NCBI GenBank assembly: GCA_963795435.1
Contig: CAWCHV010000007.1
Span: forward strand, 2,589,271-2,653,270
Reading direction: 5' to 3'
Origin: JAFKFI01 sp963795435
GTDB taxonomy: Bacteria > Pseudomonadota > Alphaproteobacteria > Acetobacterales > Acetobacteraceae
DNA length: 64,000 nucleotides
Below, one piece after another: positions 43,660-52,602 of this stretch. The notes under the pieces were generated by a model, which worked only from the letters and a program-made list of their open reading frames with translations, made no database searches and was not told where the DNA came from. A program made the position numbers and the translations under genes. The number at the start of each line of letters is the position of its first letter. Position 1 is the stretch's first letter.

Positions 43660-44919
43660 TCAGACGGCGCGGAAGATGATGCTGGCGTTGGTGCCGCCGA
43701 AGCCGAAGCTGTTGGACAGCGCGGATCGCACCGGGCGCTCCTGCGCGCTGCGCGCCACGCGGTCGATCGGGCTCTCTCGCGAGGGCTCGTCGAGGTTGAG
43801 TGTGGGCGGCACCACCCCGTCGCGGATCGCCAGGATGGAGAACACCGCCTCCACCGCGCCGGCCGCGCCGAGCAAATGCCCGGTCGCCGATTTGGTGGAC
43901 GACATGGCGACGCCCTTCGCCGCGTCGCCGAACAGTCGCTCCACCGCCTCCAGTTCGAGATCGTCGCCGAGCGGGGTCGAGGTGCCGTGCGCGTTCACGT
44001 ACTGGATGTCGGACGGCGCCATCCCGCCGTTGCGCAGCGCCGCCTTCATGGCGCGGAACGCGCCCTCGTGCTGCTCGGCGGGTGCGGTGATGTGGTGCGC
44101 GTCGCCCGACATGCCGTAGCCGACGACCTCGGCGTAGATCTTCGCGCCGCGCTGCCTGGCGTGCTCGTACTCCTCGAGCACCACGATCGCCGAGCCCTCG
44201 CCCATCACGAAGCCGTCGCGGTCCTTGTCCCACGGGCGGGACGCGCGGGTCGGCTGATCGTTGAATGCGGTGGACAACGCGCGCGACGCGGCGAAGCCCG
44301 CCATGCCGAGTTCGCACACCGTGGCCTCGGCGCCGCCGGCCACCATCACCTCGGCGTCGCCCAGCATGATCAGCCGCGCGGCGTCGCCGATCGCGTGGAC
44401 CCCCGTGGCGCAGGCGGTGACGACGGAGTGGTTGGGACCCTTGAAGCCGTATTTGATCGAGACCTGGCCGGAGGCGAGATTGATCAGCGCGGACGGGATG
44501 AAAAAGGGCGACAGTCGGCGCGCCTTGCCCTCGTGCACCTGGACCGAGGCATCGTAGATCGATTGCAGTCCGCCGATGCCGGAGCCGATCATCACGCCGG
44601 TGGCGCAGCGATCCTCCTCGCTCTCGGGCAGCCAGCCGGAATCCTCCACCGCCTCGGTCGCGGCGACCATCGCGAGATGGATGAAGCGGTCCATCTTCTT
44701 CTGGTCCTTGACCGGGATCCACTCGGCGAGGTCGAGCTTGCCGTCGGCCTTGGCACCCTGCGGCACCTGGCCGGCGACCTTGCTCGGCAGGTTGCTGGTA
44801 TCGAAGGACTGGATGGCGCCGATGCCCGACTCGCCGTTGATCAGCCGGCGCCAGACGTTCTCAAGGCCGATCCCGAGCGGGGTGGTGACGCCCATCCCCG
44901 TGACAACTATGCGACGCAT
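43660..44919 (-). CDS. fabF: 3-oxoacyl-[acyl-carrier-protein] synthase II
   Basis: Elongates acyl-ACP chains. The 419-aa thiolase-fold protein has the catalytic Cys in VTACATGVHAIG, the two His in NAHGTSTPLGD and SATGHLLGAAGAV, and the C-terminal NSFGFGGTNAS. It is downstream of acpP with a 24-bp gap, part of fabD-fabG-acpP-fabF-mltG, the usual order in alphaproteobacteria. Confidence 0.97.
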   Translation of the reverse strand: MRRIVVTGMGVTTPLGIGLENVWRRLINGESGIGAIQSFDTSNLPSKVAGQVPQGAKADGKLDLAEWIPVKDQKKMDRFIHLAMVAATEAVEDSGWLPESEEDRCATGVMIGSGIGGLQSIYDASVQVHEGKARRLSPFFIPSALINLASGQVSIKYGFKGPNHSVVTACATGVHAIGDAARLIMLGDAEVMVAGGAEATVCELGMAGFAASRALSTAFNDQPTRASRPWDKDRDGFVMGEGSAIVVLEEYEHARQRGAKIYAEVVGYGMSGDAHHITAPAEQHEGAFRAMKAALRNGGMAPSDIQYVNAHGTSTPLGDDLELEAVERLFGDAAKGVAMSSTKSATGHLLGAAGAVEAVFSILAIRDGVVPPTLNLDEPSRESPIDRVARSAQERPVRSALSNSFGFGGTNASIIFRAV

Positions 44920-44943
44920 CGCGGAAATCCTGCCGGCGGCCGG

Positions 44944-45183
44944 TCAGGCGGCCTTCTGCTTCTCGATGTAGTCGATCGCGTCCTTCACCGTGCTGATCTT
45001 CTCGGCCGCGTCCTCGGGGATCTCGACGCCGAACGCCTCCTCGAACGCCATCACCAGCTCGACCGTGTCGAGGCTGTCGGCGCCCAGGTCATCGATGAAC
45101 GATGCCTCGGATGTGACCTTCGACTCCTCGACGCCGAGGTGCTCCACCACGATCTTCTTAACCTTGTCGGCAATCTCGCTCAT
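44944..45183 (-). CDS. acpP: Acyl carrier protein
   Basis: A 79-aa acidic four-helix protein carrying the 4'-phosphopantetheine attachment Ser in GADSLDTVELVM. It starts MSEIADKVKKIVVEHLGV and has AGGAG upstream of ATG 45183; the frame open to 45276 is not ACP-like. It carries the growing acyl chain between the Fab enzymes encoded on both sides. Confidence 0.97.
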   Translation of the reverse strand: MSEIADKVKKIVVEHLGVEESKVTSEASFIDDLGADSLDTVELVMAFEEAFGVEIPEDAAEKISTVKDAIDYIEKQKAA

Positions 45184-45376
45184 CGGATCCACTACTCCTG
45201 GAAAGGTCTGCGTTTCCGCCCGGTTTTTCTTCGCATATCCGCCCGGGCAGAACCCGACCGGCGCCCGCACACCCACCCCGGACGAAGCAGCGGGCCGCTT
45301 AGCATGGTTTTCCGGCGGGAGCCAACTCGGGCTCCGGCTTCGCGCGCACCATTGCGTGCGATGCGCGCCAAGCGCG

Positions 45377-46114
45377 TCAGATCATGGCCATTCCGCCATT
45401 CACGTGCAGCGTGGCGCCCGTCACCCAGCCCGCCTCGTCCGACGCGAGATAGGCGACCGCCGCGGCCACGTCGTCCGGCTGGCCCAACCGTCCGAGCGGG
45501 ATCGCGCCCGACAACTTGGTCCGCTGCGCCTCGTTGAGCGCCGCGGTCATCGGCGTCGCGATGAAGCCGGGGGCGACGATGTTCACGGTGACGCCGCGCG
45601 AGGCGACCTCCTGCGCCAGCGCCTTGGTCATGCCGACCAGCCCCGCCTTGGCCGCCGCGTAGTTCGCCTGCCCGGCATTGCCGGTGGCGCCGACGATGCT
45701 GGCGATGCCGATGATCCGGCCGGCGCGGCGGCGCGCCATTCCGCGCAGGGCGGCGCGGGCGAGGCGGAATGGCGCGGTCAAGTCCACATCGAGCACCGCC
45801 TGCCAGTCCTCGTCGCGCAGCCTCAACGCCAGCATGTCGCGGGTCAGCCCGGCGTTGTTGACCAGCACGTGCAGCGGCCCCGCCGCCTGCTCCGCCGCCT
45901 CGACCAGTGCATCCGGCGCCTGCGGGTCGCGCAGGTCGGCCGGGCAGACATGCGCCCGCTCGCCGAGCTCGCCGGCCAGCGTGTCGAGCGCGTCCCGCCG
46001 TGTGCCGGACAGCACCACCACGGCGCCCTGGGCGTGCAAGGCGCGGGCGATGGCGGCGCCGATCCCGCCCGAGGCGCCGGTGACGAGGACGGGCTTGCCG
46101 TCGAGCCGGAACAT
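45377..46114 (-). CDS. fabG: 3-oxoacyl-[acyl-carrier-protein] reductase
   Basis: NADPH-dependent reduction of 3-ketoacyl-ACP. The 245-aa SDR shows TGASGGIGAAIA, LVNNAGLTRDML, the catalytic Ser/Tyr/Lys in SIVGATGNAGQANYAAAK and VNIVAPGFIATPMT, with the FabG C-terminus VTGATLHVNGGMAMI. ATG 46114 follows the fabD stop by 2 bp. The 193-bp gap to acpP may hold an additional acpP promoter. Confidence 0.96.
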   Translation of the reverse strand: MFRLDGKPVLVTGASGGIGAAIARALHAQGAVVVLSGTRRDALDTLAGELGERAHVCPADLRDPQAPDALVEAAEQAAGPLHVLVNNAGLTRDMLALRLRDEDWQAVLDVDLTAPFRLARAALRGMARRRAGRIIGIASIVGATGNAGQANYAAAKAGLVGMTKALAQEVASRGVTVNIVAPGFIATPMTAALNEAQRTKLSGAIPLGRLGQPDDVAAAVAYLASDEAGWVTGATLHVNGGMAMI

Positions 46115-46116
46115 TC

Positions 46117-47085
46117 TCACAACCCTTTCAGCACCGCCTCGATGTCCGCCGGCGTCGCGGCCGAGACGCCGGCGGCGTCGGGGGCGATGCGCTTGACGAG
46201 GCCCGCGAGCACCTTCCCCGCGCCGAGCTCGACGAAGCTGTCGACGCCCATCGCGGTCATCGCCTGCACGCTCTCGCGCCAGCGCACGGTCGCCGTCACC
46301 TGCCGGATCAGCCCGTCGCGGATCTCGTCGGGGTCGCTCGCCTTGGCTGCCGAGACATTGGCGATCAGCGGCACCGACGGCGCCCCCGGCGGCGTCTTGT
46401 CGAACGCCTCGGCCATCGCGTCGGCGGCGGGCGCCATCAGGGCGCAATGGAACGGGGCGGAGACCGGCAGCAGCATCGCGCGGCGGATGCCCTTTTCCTT
46501 GGCGATCTCGATCGCCCGCTCCACCGCGCCGCGATGGCCGGAGACCACCACCTGGCCGCCGCCATTGTCGTTGGCCGGCTCGATGACCTGCCTCTCGCCG
46601 GTTTCGCTTTTGGGCACCGGGGCCGCCTCGGCGCAGATCGCCTCGGCCTGGGCGAGATCGGCGCCGAGCAGGGCCGCCATGGCGCCCTCGCCGGGCGGCA
46701 CCGCCTTCTGCATCGCCTGGCCGCGCAGCTTCAGCAGCCGTGCGGCGTCGGCGATGGAAAAGCTGCCGGCGGCGGCGAGCGCGCTGTATTCGCCGAGCGA
46801 GTGGCCGGCGACCAGCGCCGCCTTCTGCGGCAGGGAGAAGCCGCCCTCCTTTTCCAGCACGCGCAGCGCCGCGAGCGAAATCGCCATCAGCGCCGGCTGG
46901 GTATTTTCCGTGAGGGTCAGCTCCTCGCCGGGGCCCTCGAACATCAGCCTCGAGAGCTTCTGGCTCAGCGTGTCGTCGACCTCCTGGAACACCTCGCGCG
47001 CCGCCGGAAAGGCCGCCGCGAGGTCCCGGCCCATGCCGACGTGCTGACTGCCCTGACCGGGGAAAATGAACGCATGAACAGGCAT
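46117..47085 (-). CDS. fabD: Malonyl-CoA:ACP transacylase
   Basis: Loads malonyl groups on ACP. The 322-aa protein opens AFIFPGQGSQHVGMGRDL, has the nucleophile elbow GHSLGEYSAL, the arginine segment KLRGQAMQKAVPPGEGAM, and the catalytic-His segment PVSAPFHCALM. First gene of the fab operon in this window; its upstream region contains the repeat element at 47186. Confidence 0.96.
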   Translation of the reverse strand: MPVHAFIFPGQGSQHVGMGRDLAAAFPAAREVFQEVDDTLSQKLSRLMFEGPGEELTLTENTQPALMAISLAALRVLEKEGGFSLPQKAALVAGHSLGEYSALAAAGSFSIADAARLLKLRGQAMQKAVPPGEGAMAALLGADLAQAEAICAEAAPVPKSETGERQVIEPANDNGGGQVVVSGHRGAVERAIEIAKEKGIRRAMLLPVSAPFHCALMAPAADAMAEAFDKTPPGAPSVPLIANVSAAKASDPDEIRDGLIRQVTATVRWRESVQAMTAMGVDSFVELGAGKVLAGLVKRIAPDAAGVSAATPADIEAVLKGL

Positions 47086-47185
47086 GGGGCGGGTTCCCAG
47101 GCGCGGCTCGTTACGAGGCGGCGCGATGTGACGGGCTTGGCCGGGGGGCGTAGCTTCCGCTCAAATGCGTGTCAACAGACCTACT

Positions 47186-47302
47186 CCCTCACCCCTTCTT
47201 GGGGGAGAGGGCCGGGGTGAGGGGGAGCAGCCCCGAGGGACACCAGGTCCGACCGCACCCCTCCCCCCAACCCTCTCGCCCAAGCGGGGAGAGGGAGAAC
47301 AA
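47186..47302. repeat. Palindromic intergenic repeat, copy C
   Basis: Two abutting palindromes: CCCTCACCCC (47186-47195) with GGGGTGAGGG (47214-47223), then a CCCTCCCCCCAACCCTCTCG tract paired with the right-hand GGGGAGAGGG. It matches copies at 12981 and 20305 and lies between the divergent fabD and aldo/keto reductase genes, so it is not a simple terminator here. Confidence 0.85.
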
Positions 47303-47313
47303 GGAGAACAGCC

Positions 47314-48150
47314 ATGCGAACAGTCCGCCTACCCAACGGCCGGGAAGTCCCCGCCATCGGCCAGGGCACCTGGAAGATGGGCGAGGGCCAGCGCGGCGCG
47401 CGCCAGGAGGAGGCGGGGCTGCGGTTGGGGATCGACCTCGGCATGACCCTGATCGACACCGCCGAGATGTACGGCGACGGCCACTCGGAGGAAATCGTCG
47501 GCCGCGCCATCGCGGGTCAGCGCGATCGCGTATTCGTGGTGAGCAAGGTCTATCCGCACAACGCTTCGCGCACCGGCGTCCCGGCGGCGTGCGCGCGCAG
47601 CCTCAAGCGGCTCGGCACCGACCATATCGACCTGTATCTGCTGCACTGGCGCGGCGGCGTGCCCCTCGCCGAGACGGTGATCGCCTTCGAGGCGCTGCGC
47701 GAGCAAGGCAAGATCGGCGCCTGGGGCGTGTCCAATTTCGACGTGGACGACATGGAGGAGCTGGCGGCGCTCGCTCAGGGGTCCGCCTGCGCCACCGACC
47801 AGGTGCTGTACAACCCCGGCAGCCGCGGCGTCGAGTTCGACCTGCTGCCCTGGTGCGCGCGGCGTCGCATCCCGGTGATGGCCTATTCGCCGGTCGGCCA
47901 AGCCGGGCGGCTGCTCCGCTCGCCCGCGCTGGCCGAGGTCGCGGCCCGGCACGGCGCGACGCCGGCGCAGGTCGCGATCGCCTGGGGGCTCAGGAGCTCG
48001 ACCGTGATCTCGATCCCCAAGGCCGGGGACGCCGCGCATGTGCGGGAGAACGCGGCGGCGTCCGACATCGTGCTGACCGAGGCGGATTTCGCCACGATCG
48101 ACGCGGAATTCCCGCCGCCTCGGCGCAAGCAGGGTCTCGGGATGCTGTGA
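47314..48150 (+). CDS. Aldo/keto reductase
   Basis: A 278-aa NADPH-dependent AKR. The catalytic tetrad is visible: Asp/Tyr in LIDTAEMYGDG, Lys in VVSKVYPHN and His in YLLHWRGG. The NADPH-binding end includes VISIPKAGDAAHVRENAAA. ATG 47314 lies just behind the repeat element with GGAGAA nearby. The gene next downstream starts after 2 bp. Substrate is probably a small aldehyde or keto compound (for example 2,5-diketogluconate-type), but this is not determinable. Confidence 0.92.
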   Translation: MRTVRLPNGREVPAIGQGTWKMGEGQRGARQEEAGLRLGIDLGMTLIDTAEMYGDGHSEEIVGRAIAGQRDRVFVVSKVYPHNASRTGVPAACARSLKRLGTDHIDLYLLHWRGGVPLAETVIAFEALREQGKIGAWGVSNFDVDDMEELAALAQGSACATDQVLYNPGSRGVEFDLLPWCARRRIPVMAYSPVGQAGRLLRSPALAEVAARHGATPAQVAIAWGLRSSTVISIPKAGDAAHVRENAAASDIVLTEADFATIDAEFPPPRRKQGLGML

Positions 48151-48152
48151 CC

Positions 48153-48794
48153 ATGCTGATCGAGCACGAAGGCCAATCCCCCACCGTCCATCCCACCACC
48201 CGGATCGCGCCCAACGCCACGCTGTGCGGCGATGTCGTGGTCGGCCCGAATTGCTCGATCGGCTTCGGCGCCGTGCTCGTCGCGGAGAGCGGCGCCGTCC
48301 GGATCGGCGCCAATTGCATCGTCATGGATACCGCCGTCCTGCGCGGTGTCCGCGGGTCGCCCTTGACGCTCGGCGACAACGTGCTCGTCGGGCCGCGCGG
48401 CTATCTGACCGGCTGCGTCGTGGAGGACGAGGTGTTCCTGGCCACTGGCTCCACGGTGTTCAACGGCGCGCGGATCGGCCGCGGCGCGGAGGTGCGGATC
48501 AACGGCATCGTCCACATACGCAGTGTTCTTCCGGCCGGGGCCGTCGTGCCGCTGGGCTGGATCGCGGTCGGCGACCCCGTGCAAATCCTGCCGCCCGAGC
48601 GGCACGACGCGATCTGGACAGTGCAGAAGGCGCTCGACTTCCCCCGCCACGTGTTCGGCGTCGGACGGCCACCGGAGGGGCGGACCATCATGCCCGATGT
48701 GATGCCGCGATATGCCAGCAGCCTGGTGCGGCGGCATTCTGGCGACCGGGTGATTGAGCCCGGAGAGCCACCGGGCCCGGACGAGGCTGGCTAA
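48153..48794 (+). CDS. Gamma-carbonic-anhydrase-like hexapeptide protein, zinc ligands apparently missing
   Basis: A 213-aa left-handed beta-helix protein. Hexapeptide-like repeats run from TRIAPNATLCGDVVVGPNCS to VFNGARIGRGAEVRINGIV. The layout matches the gamma-CA/PaaY/CaiE family, but where zinc-binding members have VGHxxxLHGC this protein has VGPRGYLTGC, losing two His ligands. It is therefore probably a non-catalytic or altered-function member, or a scaffold. A C-terminal extension (RTIMPDVMPRYASSLVRRHS) is longer than usual. ATG 48153 lies 2 bp after the aldo/keto reductase stop, so they are cotranscribed. Confidence 0.82.
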   Translation: MLIEHEGQSPTVHPTTRIAPNATLCGDVVVGPNCSIGFGAVLVAESGAVRIGANCIVMDTAVLRGVRGSPLTLGDNVLVGPRGYLTGCVVEDEVFLATGSTVFNGARIGRGAEVRINGIVHIRSVLPAGAVVPLGWIAVGDPVQILPPERHDAIWTVQKALDFPRHVFGVGRPPEGRTIMPDVMPRYASSLVRRHSGDRVIEPGEPPGPDEAG

Positions 48795-48823
48795 CACTCG
48801 CTCGCCGGCTGTGCGCGCCCGCA

Positions 48824-48857
48824 CCGTCATGGTCGGCCAAGGCCGGCCACCCACGAC
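48824..48857. repeat. Dispersed GTCATG-hairpin repeat, copy 1
   Basis: CCGTCAT followed by TGGTCGGCC-AA-GGCCGGCCA (one mismatch) and CCACGAC. It shares the CCGTCATg...hairpin...CCACG skeleton with the element at 56109 and lies just before the hyf-like operon. Similar elements are frequent in high-GC alphaproteobacteria. Confidence 0.65.
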
Positions 48858-48897
48858 ACCCTTCCGGCGCGGCCGAGGCGCGGGTTAACGTCTGCCC

Positions 48898-50940
48898 GTG
48901 ATCCTTCCCGCCCTGCTCGCGCCCGTGCTGCTCGGCTGCGTCGCCCTCGGGCTGTTCGGGCTGGCGCTGGCGGCCGCGTTCCTGCCGGGGCGCGCGTTGC
49001 TGATCATGGCGGGAAGCGCCGCGCTGTGCGGCGTCGGCGCGCTGACCGCGTTCGCCTTCCTCCTCGCGGGCGCCCCGGCCGCCGGGTTCGTGTTGCCGCT
49101 CGGGCCGCCGGGCGCCAGCGCGCTGCTCGGCGTCGATGCGCTGTCCGGGTTCTTCCTCCTGCTGCTGTTCGTGACCGGCGCGGCCTGCTCGGTCTACGCG
49201 CTGGAGCCGCACGACATGGAGGACCGGCGCGCGCTGCCGTTCTTCCCCGCGTTCCTCGGCGCGATGGCCCTGACCCTGCTGGCCGCCGACAGTTTCTCCC
49301 TGGTGTTCGGCTTCGAGCTGATGTCGCTCGCCTCCTGGGCGATGGTGCTGGCGCGGCGCGAGGAGGGAGCCTCGCGCGACGCGGCATTGCTCTATCTCGG
49401 CATGGCGGCGTTCGGCGCGGCGTGCCTGATCCCGGCATTCGCGCTGTTGGCGCCGCTCGGGCCGCTCGGTCTCGACCTTCGCTTCGCCGCGATGCGCGCC
49501 GTCCCGCCCGAGGGCTGGCGGGCGAGTGCGGTCCTGGCGCTGGTGCTGCTCGGCGCGGGGTCGAAGGCCGGGCTCGCACCGCTGCATGTGTGGCTGCCGC
49601 TCGCCCATCCGGCCGCACCCAGCCACGTCTCCGCGCTGATGTCGGGGGCGATGACGAAGGTGGCGCTGTACGTGATCGTGCGGGTCCTGTTCGATCTGTG
49701 CGGGCCGCTGCAGCCGCTGTGGTGGAGCGTGCCGCTGCTGGTGGCGGGATCGGCCTCGGCCGTGCTCGGCGGGTTGCGGGCCAACATGGAGGCGGACCTC
49801 AAATCGGTGCTGGCGGCGAGCACCGTCGAGCATGTCGGGTTCGTCGCCATCGGCCTCGGCCTGGCGCTGGCGGCGCGGGCGGCGGACCTGCCGGCGCTCG
49901 CCTCCCTCGCCCTCGCGGCGGCGCTGCTGCACGCGCTCAATCATGGCGTGTTCAAGACGCTGCTGTTCCTGTGCGCGGGGGCGGCGCAGCACGGCGCCGG
50001 CAGCCGGTTGCTGGCGCGGCTCGGCGGGCTGATCCATCAGATGCCCGTGACAACAACCTGCGCGCTGGTCGGCTGCGCGGGGCTGGCGGCGCTGCCGCCG
50101 GGGCCGGGTTTCGCCAGCGAGTGGCTGCTGTTCCAGTCGGTGCTCGCCGCGCCGCGCATCGGCGGGATCGCCATGCAGACCATGTTCGCGGTCGTCGCGG
50201 CGCTGATGGCGATGGCCGCCGCGCTCGCCGCCGCCGCCGCCGTGCGGCTGATCGGCGTCGCCTTCCTCGGCCGCCCGCGCACGCCGCGCGCCGCCGCCGC
50301 CGAGGAGGCGGCCCCGGCCGCGCGCTGGGCGATGATCGGGCTGGCGGGCCTTGCCGGGCTGCTCGGCTTGCTGCCCGGCCCGGTGCTCGCCTTGGCGGAA
50401 CCGGCGCTGCGGACGCTGACCGGCTCCGGCATGGCGGACCGCGCCGGCTGGCTCTCGATCGCACCCACCGCCGAGGCGACCGGCTACGCGCCCATCGTCG
50501 TCGCCATGCTGCTCGCCGCCTCGGGCGTCGCGCTGGTCCTCGTGCTGCGGCGCTGGACGGTGGCGGGCAGCCGGCGTGCTCCGTTCTGGGCCAACGGGTT
50601 CGCCGCGCCGCCGGCCTGGCTGCCGTTCGGCGATCCGGCGACCCAGTATGGGGGGGCCTCGTTCGCGCAGCCGCTGCGCCGGAGCCTTGGCGCCGCGCTG
50701 CTGGCGGCGCGCGAGGCGGTGGATATGCCGGCGCCCGGCGACACGCGGCCCGCGCGGTTCGATGCCGGGCAAGGCGATCCCGCCGACACGCTGCTGTTCC
50801 GACCGATCCTGCGGCTGCGCGAGGCCCTGTCCGCGCAGGCCGACCGGATGCAGTTCCTCACCATCCGGCGGGTGCTGTCGGTGATGTTCGTCGCCCTGGT
50901 GCTGTTCCTCGCCGTGGTTGCGCTGCTGGAGGCGAGGTGA
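48898..50940 (+). CDS. hyfB: HyfB-like proton-pumping membrane subunit of an Ehr-type complex
   Basis: A 680-aa, ~16-helix protein of the NuoL/M/N antiporter family, HyfB/HycC branch. Conserved quinone/proton channel segments: FGFELMSLASWAMVLARREE, LGAGSKAGLAPLHVWLPLAHPA, SHVSALMSGAMTKVALYVIV, ADLKSVLAASTVEHVGFVAI and HALNHGVFKTLLFLCAGAAQ. GTG 48898 follows a spacer after the repeat element. It leads an operon of six genes with overlapping starts. It would couple electron transfer in the complex to ion movement across the inner membrane. Confidence 0.92.
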   Translation: MILPALLAPVLLGCVALGLFGLALAAAFLPGRALLIMAGSAALCGVGALTAFAFLLAGAPAAGFVLPLGPPGASALLGVDALSGFFLLLLFVTGAACSVYALEPHDMEDRRALPFFPAFLGAMALTLLAADSFSLVFGFELMSLASWAMVLARREEGASRDAALLYLGMAAFGAACLIPAFALLAPLGPLGLDLRFAAMRAVPPEGWRASAVLALVLLGAGSKAGLAPLHVWLPLAHPAAPSHVSALMSGAMTKVALYVIVRVLFDLCGPLQPLWWSVPLLVAGSASAVLGGLRANMEADLKSVLAASTVEHVGFVAIGLGLALAARAADLPALASLALAAALLHALNHGVFKTLLFLCAGAAQHGAGSRLLARLGGLIHQMPVTTTCALVGCAGLAALPPGPGFASEWLLFQSVLAAPRIGGIAMQTMFAVVAALMAMAAALAAAAAVRLIGVAFLGRPRTPRAAAAEEAAPAARWAMIGLAGLAGLLGLLPGPVLALAEPALRTLTGSGMADRAGWLSIAPTAEATGYAPIVVAMLLAASGVALVLVLRRWTVAGSRRAPFWANGFAAPPAWLPFGDPATQYGGASFAQPLRRSLGAALLAAREAVDMPAPGDTRPARFDAGQGDPADTLLFRPILRLREALSAQADRMQFLTIRRVLSVMFVALVLFLAVVALLEAR

Positions 50941-51896
50941 GCCTGTTGCTCGGTCTCGTCACGCAAGTGCTGCACATCGCGCTGATGCTCGCCGCGGCGC
51001 CGCTGCTTACCGGGATCGTGCGCTGGCTCAAGGCGCGGCTGCTCGGGCGGGTTGGCGCGTCGCCCTTGCAGCCGTGGCGCGATATCGCGCGGCTCACCCG
51101 CAAGCAGCCGGTGCTGGCCGAGAACGCGACGTCGTTGTTCGAGGCGGCGCCCGTCGTGCAGTTCGCGGCGATCGGCGTCGCGGCGCTGCTGGTGCCCTCC
51201 TTCGCGCTCGGCATGGCGAGCGCGCCAATTGCCGACCTGCTGGTGATCGCCGGGCTGCTGACCCTGGCGCGCTGCACCCTGGCGCTCGCCGGGATGGATG
51301 TCGGCACCGGGTTCGGCGGCATCGGCGCGAGTCGGGAGATGACATTCGCGGTGTTCGCCGAGCCCGCGTTGCTGATGGTGATCTTCACCCTCGCGTTGCT
51401 TGCCGGCACTACCAACCTCGACGCCATCGCCGAGCTGCTGCGCGAGGGCAGCTTCGGCCTGCGCGTCTCGCTCGGGCTCGCCGCCGTCGCGTTCGTCGCC
51501 GTCGCGCTGACCGAGAACGGCCGCATTCCCGCGGATAACCCTGCAGCGCATCTCGAGCTGACGATGGTGCATGAGGCGATGGTGCTGGAATACAGTGGCC
51601 GCGACTTGGCGCTGATCGACGGCGCGGCGATGCTCAAGCTGCTGCTGTGGTTCACGCTGATCGCCACGGTGTTCGTCCCGTTTGGCGCGGCGCCGGCGGG
51701 GGCCGGACCGCTCGCGTGGCTCGTCGGGCTGGCGTGCTGGGCGTTGAAGATGGGCGTGCTGGCGGTGGCACTCGCGGTGCTGGAGACGGCGCAGGCCAAG
51801 ATGCGGGTGTTCCGCGTGCCTGAATTCCTCGGCATCGCATTGCTGCTGGGGCTGCTCGCTGCGGTGTTCCTGTTCGTCAGCCAAGGGTTCGCGTGA
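50937..51896 (+). CDS. hyfC: HyfC-like (NuoH-type) membrane anchor subunit
   Basis: A 319-aa, ~8-helix protein of the NuoH/HyfC/HycD family. Key segments: QPWRDIARLTRKQPVLAENA, FEAAPVVQFAAIGVAALLVP, the conserved TENGRIPADNPAAHLELTMV loop and VHEAMVLEYSGRDLALIDGA. GTG 50937 overlaps the hyfB stop as GTGA and has GGAGG upstream. In such complexes this subunit joins the soluble arm to the membrane pump. Confidence 0.93.
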   Translation: MSLLLGLVTQVLHIALMLAAAPLLTGIVRWLKARLLGRVGASPLQPWRDIARLTRKQPVLAENATSLFEAAPVVQFAAIGVAALLVPSFALGMASAPIADLLVIAGLLTLARCTLALAGMDVGTGFGGIGASREMTFAVFAEPALLMVIFTLALLAGTTNLDAIAELLREGSFGLRVSLGLAAVAFVAVALTENGRIPADNPAAHLELTMVHEAMVLEYSGRDLALIDGAAMLKLLLWFTLIATVFVPFGAAPAGAGPLAWLVGLACWALKMGVLAVALAVLETAQAKMRVFRVPEFLGIALLLGLLAAVFLFVSQGFA

Positions 51897-51918
51897 TGCG
51901 ACCGCATCCGGATTTCAT

Positions 51919-52602
51919 GTGATGCCGCCGCATCTCGGGTTCGGGGTGCTGGATTACGACGCGGCGCACATGCTGGGCGGGGCGGCGCTCGTGCTCTCCT
52001 TCGCGCTGCTCTACCAGCGCCGGGTCAGCGCGGTCATCAACATCTTCGCGCTGCAAGGCTGGGTGCTGGCGGCGGCGGCTGCGTGGCAGGGTTATGTGCA
52101 GGGTGCCGGGCATCTCTATCTCACGGCGCTCATCGCGGTGTCGGCAAAGGGGGTCGTGATCCCGGTCGCGCTGCATCGGATCGTGCGCCGCCTGGAAATC
52201 CACCGCTCGATCGAAACCGCGCTCGGCATCTTCCCGAGCATGATCCTGGGCGTCGGGCTGGTGGCGCTGTCGATCCTCGTGGTGTTGCCGACCACGCTCG
52301 CCTCGCAGGCATTGACGCGCGAGGATTTGGCGCTCGCGCTGTCGGTGGTGCTGCTCGGCCTGCTGATGATGATTACACGGCGCAACGCGCTGACGCAGGT
52401 GGTCGGGTTCATGTCATTGGAAAACGGCCTGATCCTCGCCGCCGTCAGCGTCGCCGGGATGCCGCTGATCGTGGAACTCTCGGTGGCGTTCCTGGTGATG
52501 ATCGCCTTCATCGTGTTCGGCTTGTTCTTTTTCCGCATCCGCGAACGGTTCGAGAGCCTGGATGTCGGTCGTCTCGACCGGCTCGGCGAACTGCTCCGAT
52601 GA
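51919..52602 (+). CDS. hyfE: HyfE-like membrane subunit (NuoK-related)
   Basis: A 227-aa protein with ~6 hydrophobic helices of the HyfE family: NIFALQGWVLAAAAAWQGYV, LYLTALIAVSAKGVVIPVAL, RRNALTQVVGFMSLENGLIL (NuoK-like Glu helix) and a final VAFLVMIAFIVFGLFFFRIR. Start is GTG 51919 or ATG 51922; the GTG/ATG gap to hyfC is ~22 bp. Its stop overlaps the next start as ATGA. Confidence 0.9.
   Translation: MMPPHLGFGVLDYDAAHMLGGAALVLSFALLYQRRVSAVINIFALQGWVLAAAAAWQGYVQGAGHLYLTALIAVSAKGVVIPVALHRIVRRLEIHRSIETALGIFPSMILGVGLVALSILVVLPTTLASQALTREDLALALSVVLLGLLMMITRRNALTQVVGFMSLENGLILAAVSVAGMPLIVELSVAFLVMIAFIVFGLFFFRIRERFESLDVGRLDRLGELLR

Noticed and set aside
48688..50772. A 694-codon minus-strand ORF opposite the hyfB-like gene
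   Set aside because: Composition dominated by Arg, Gln and Gly with no domain; it is the reverse complement of transmembrane-helix codons.
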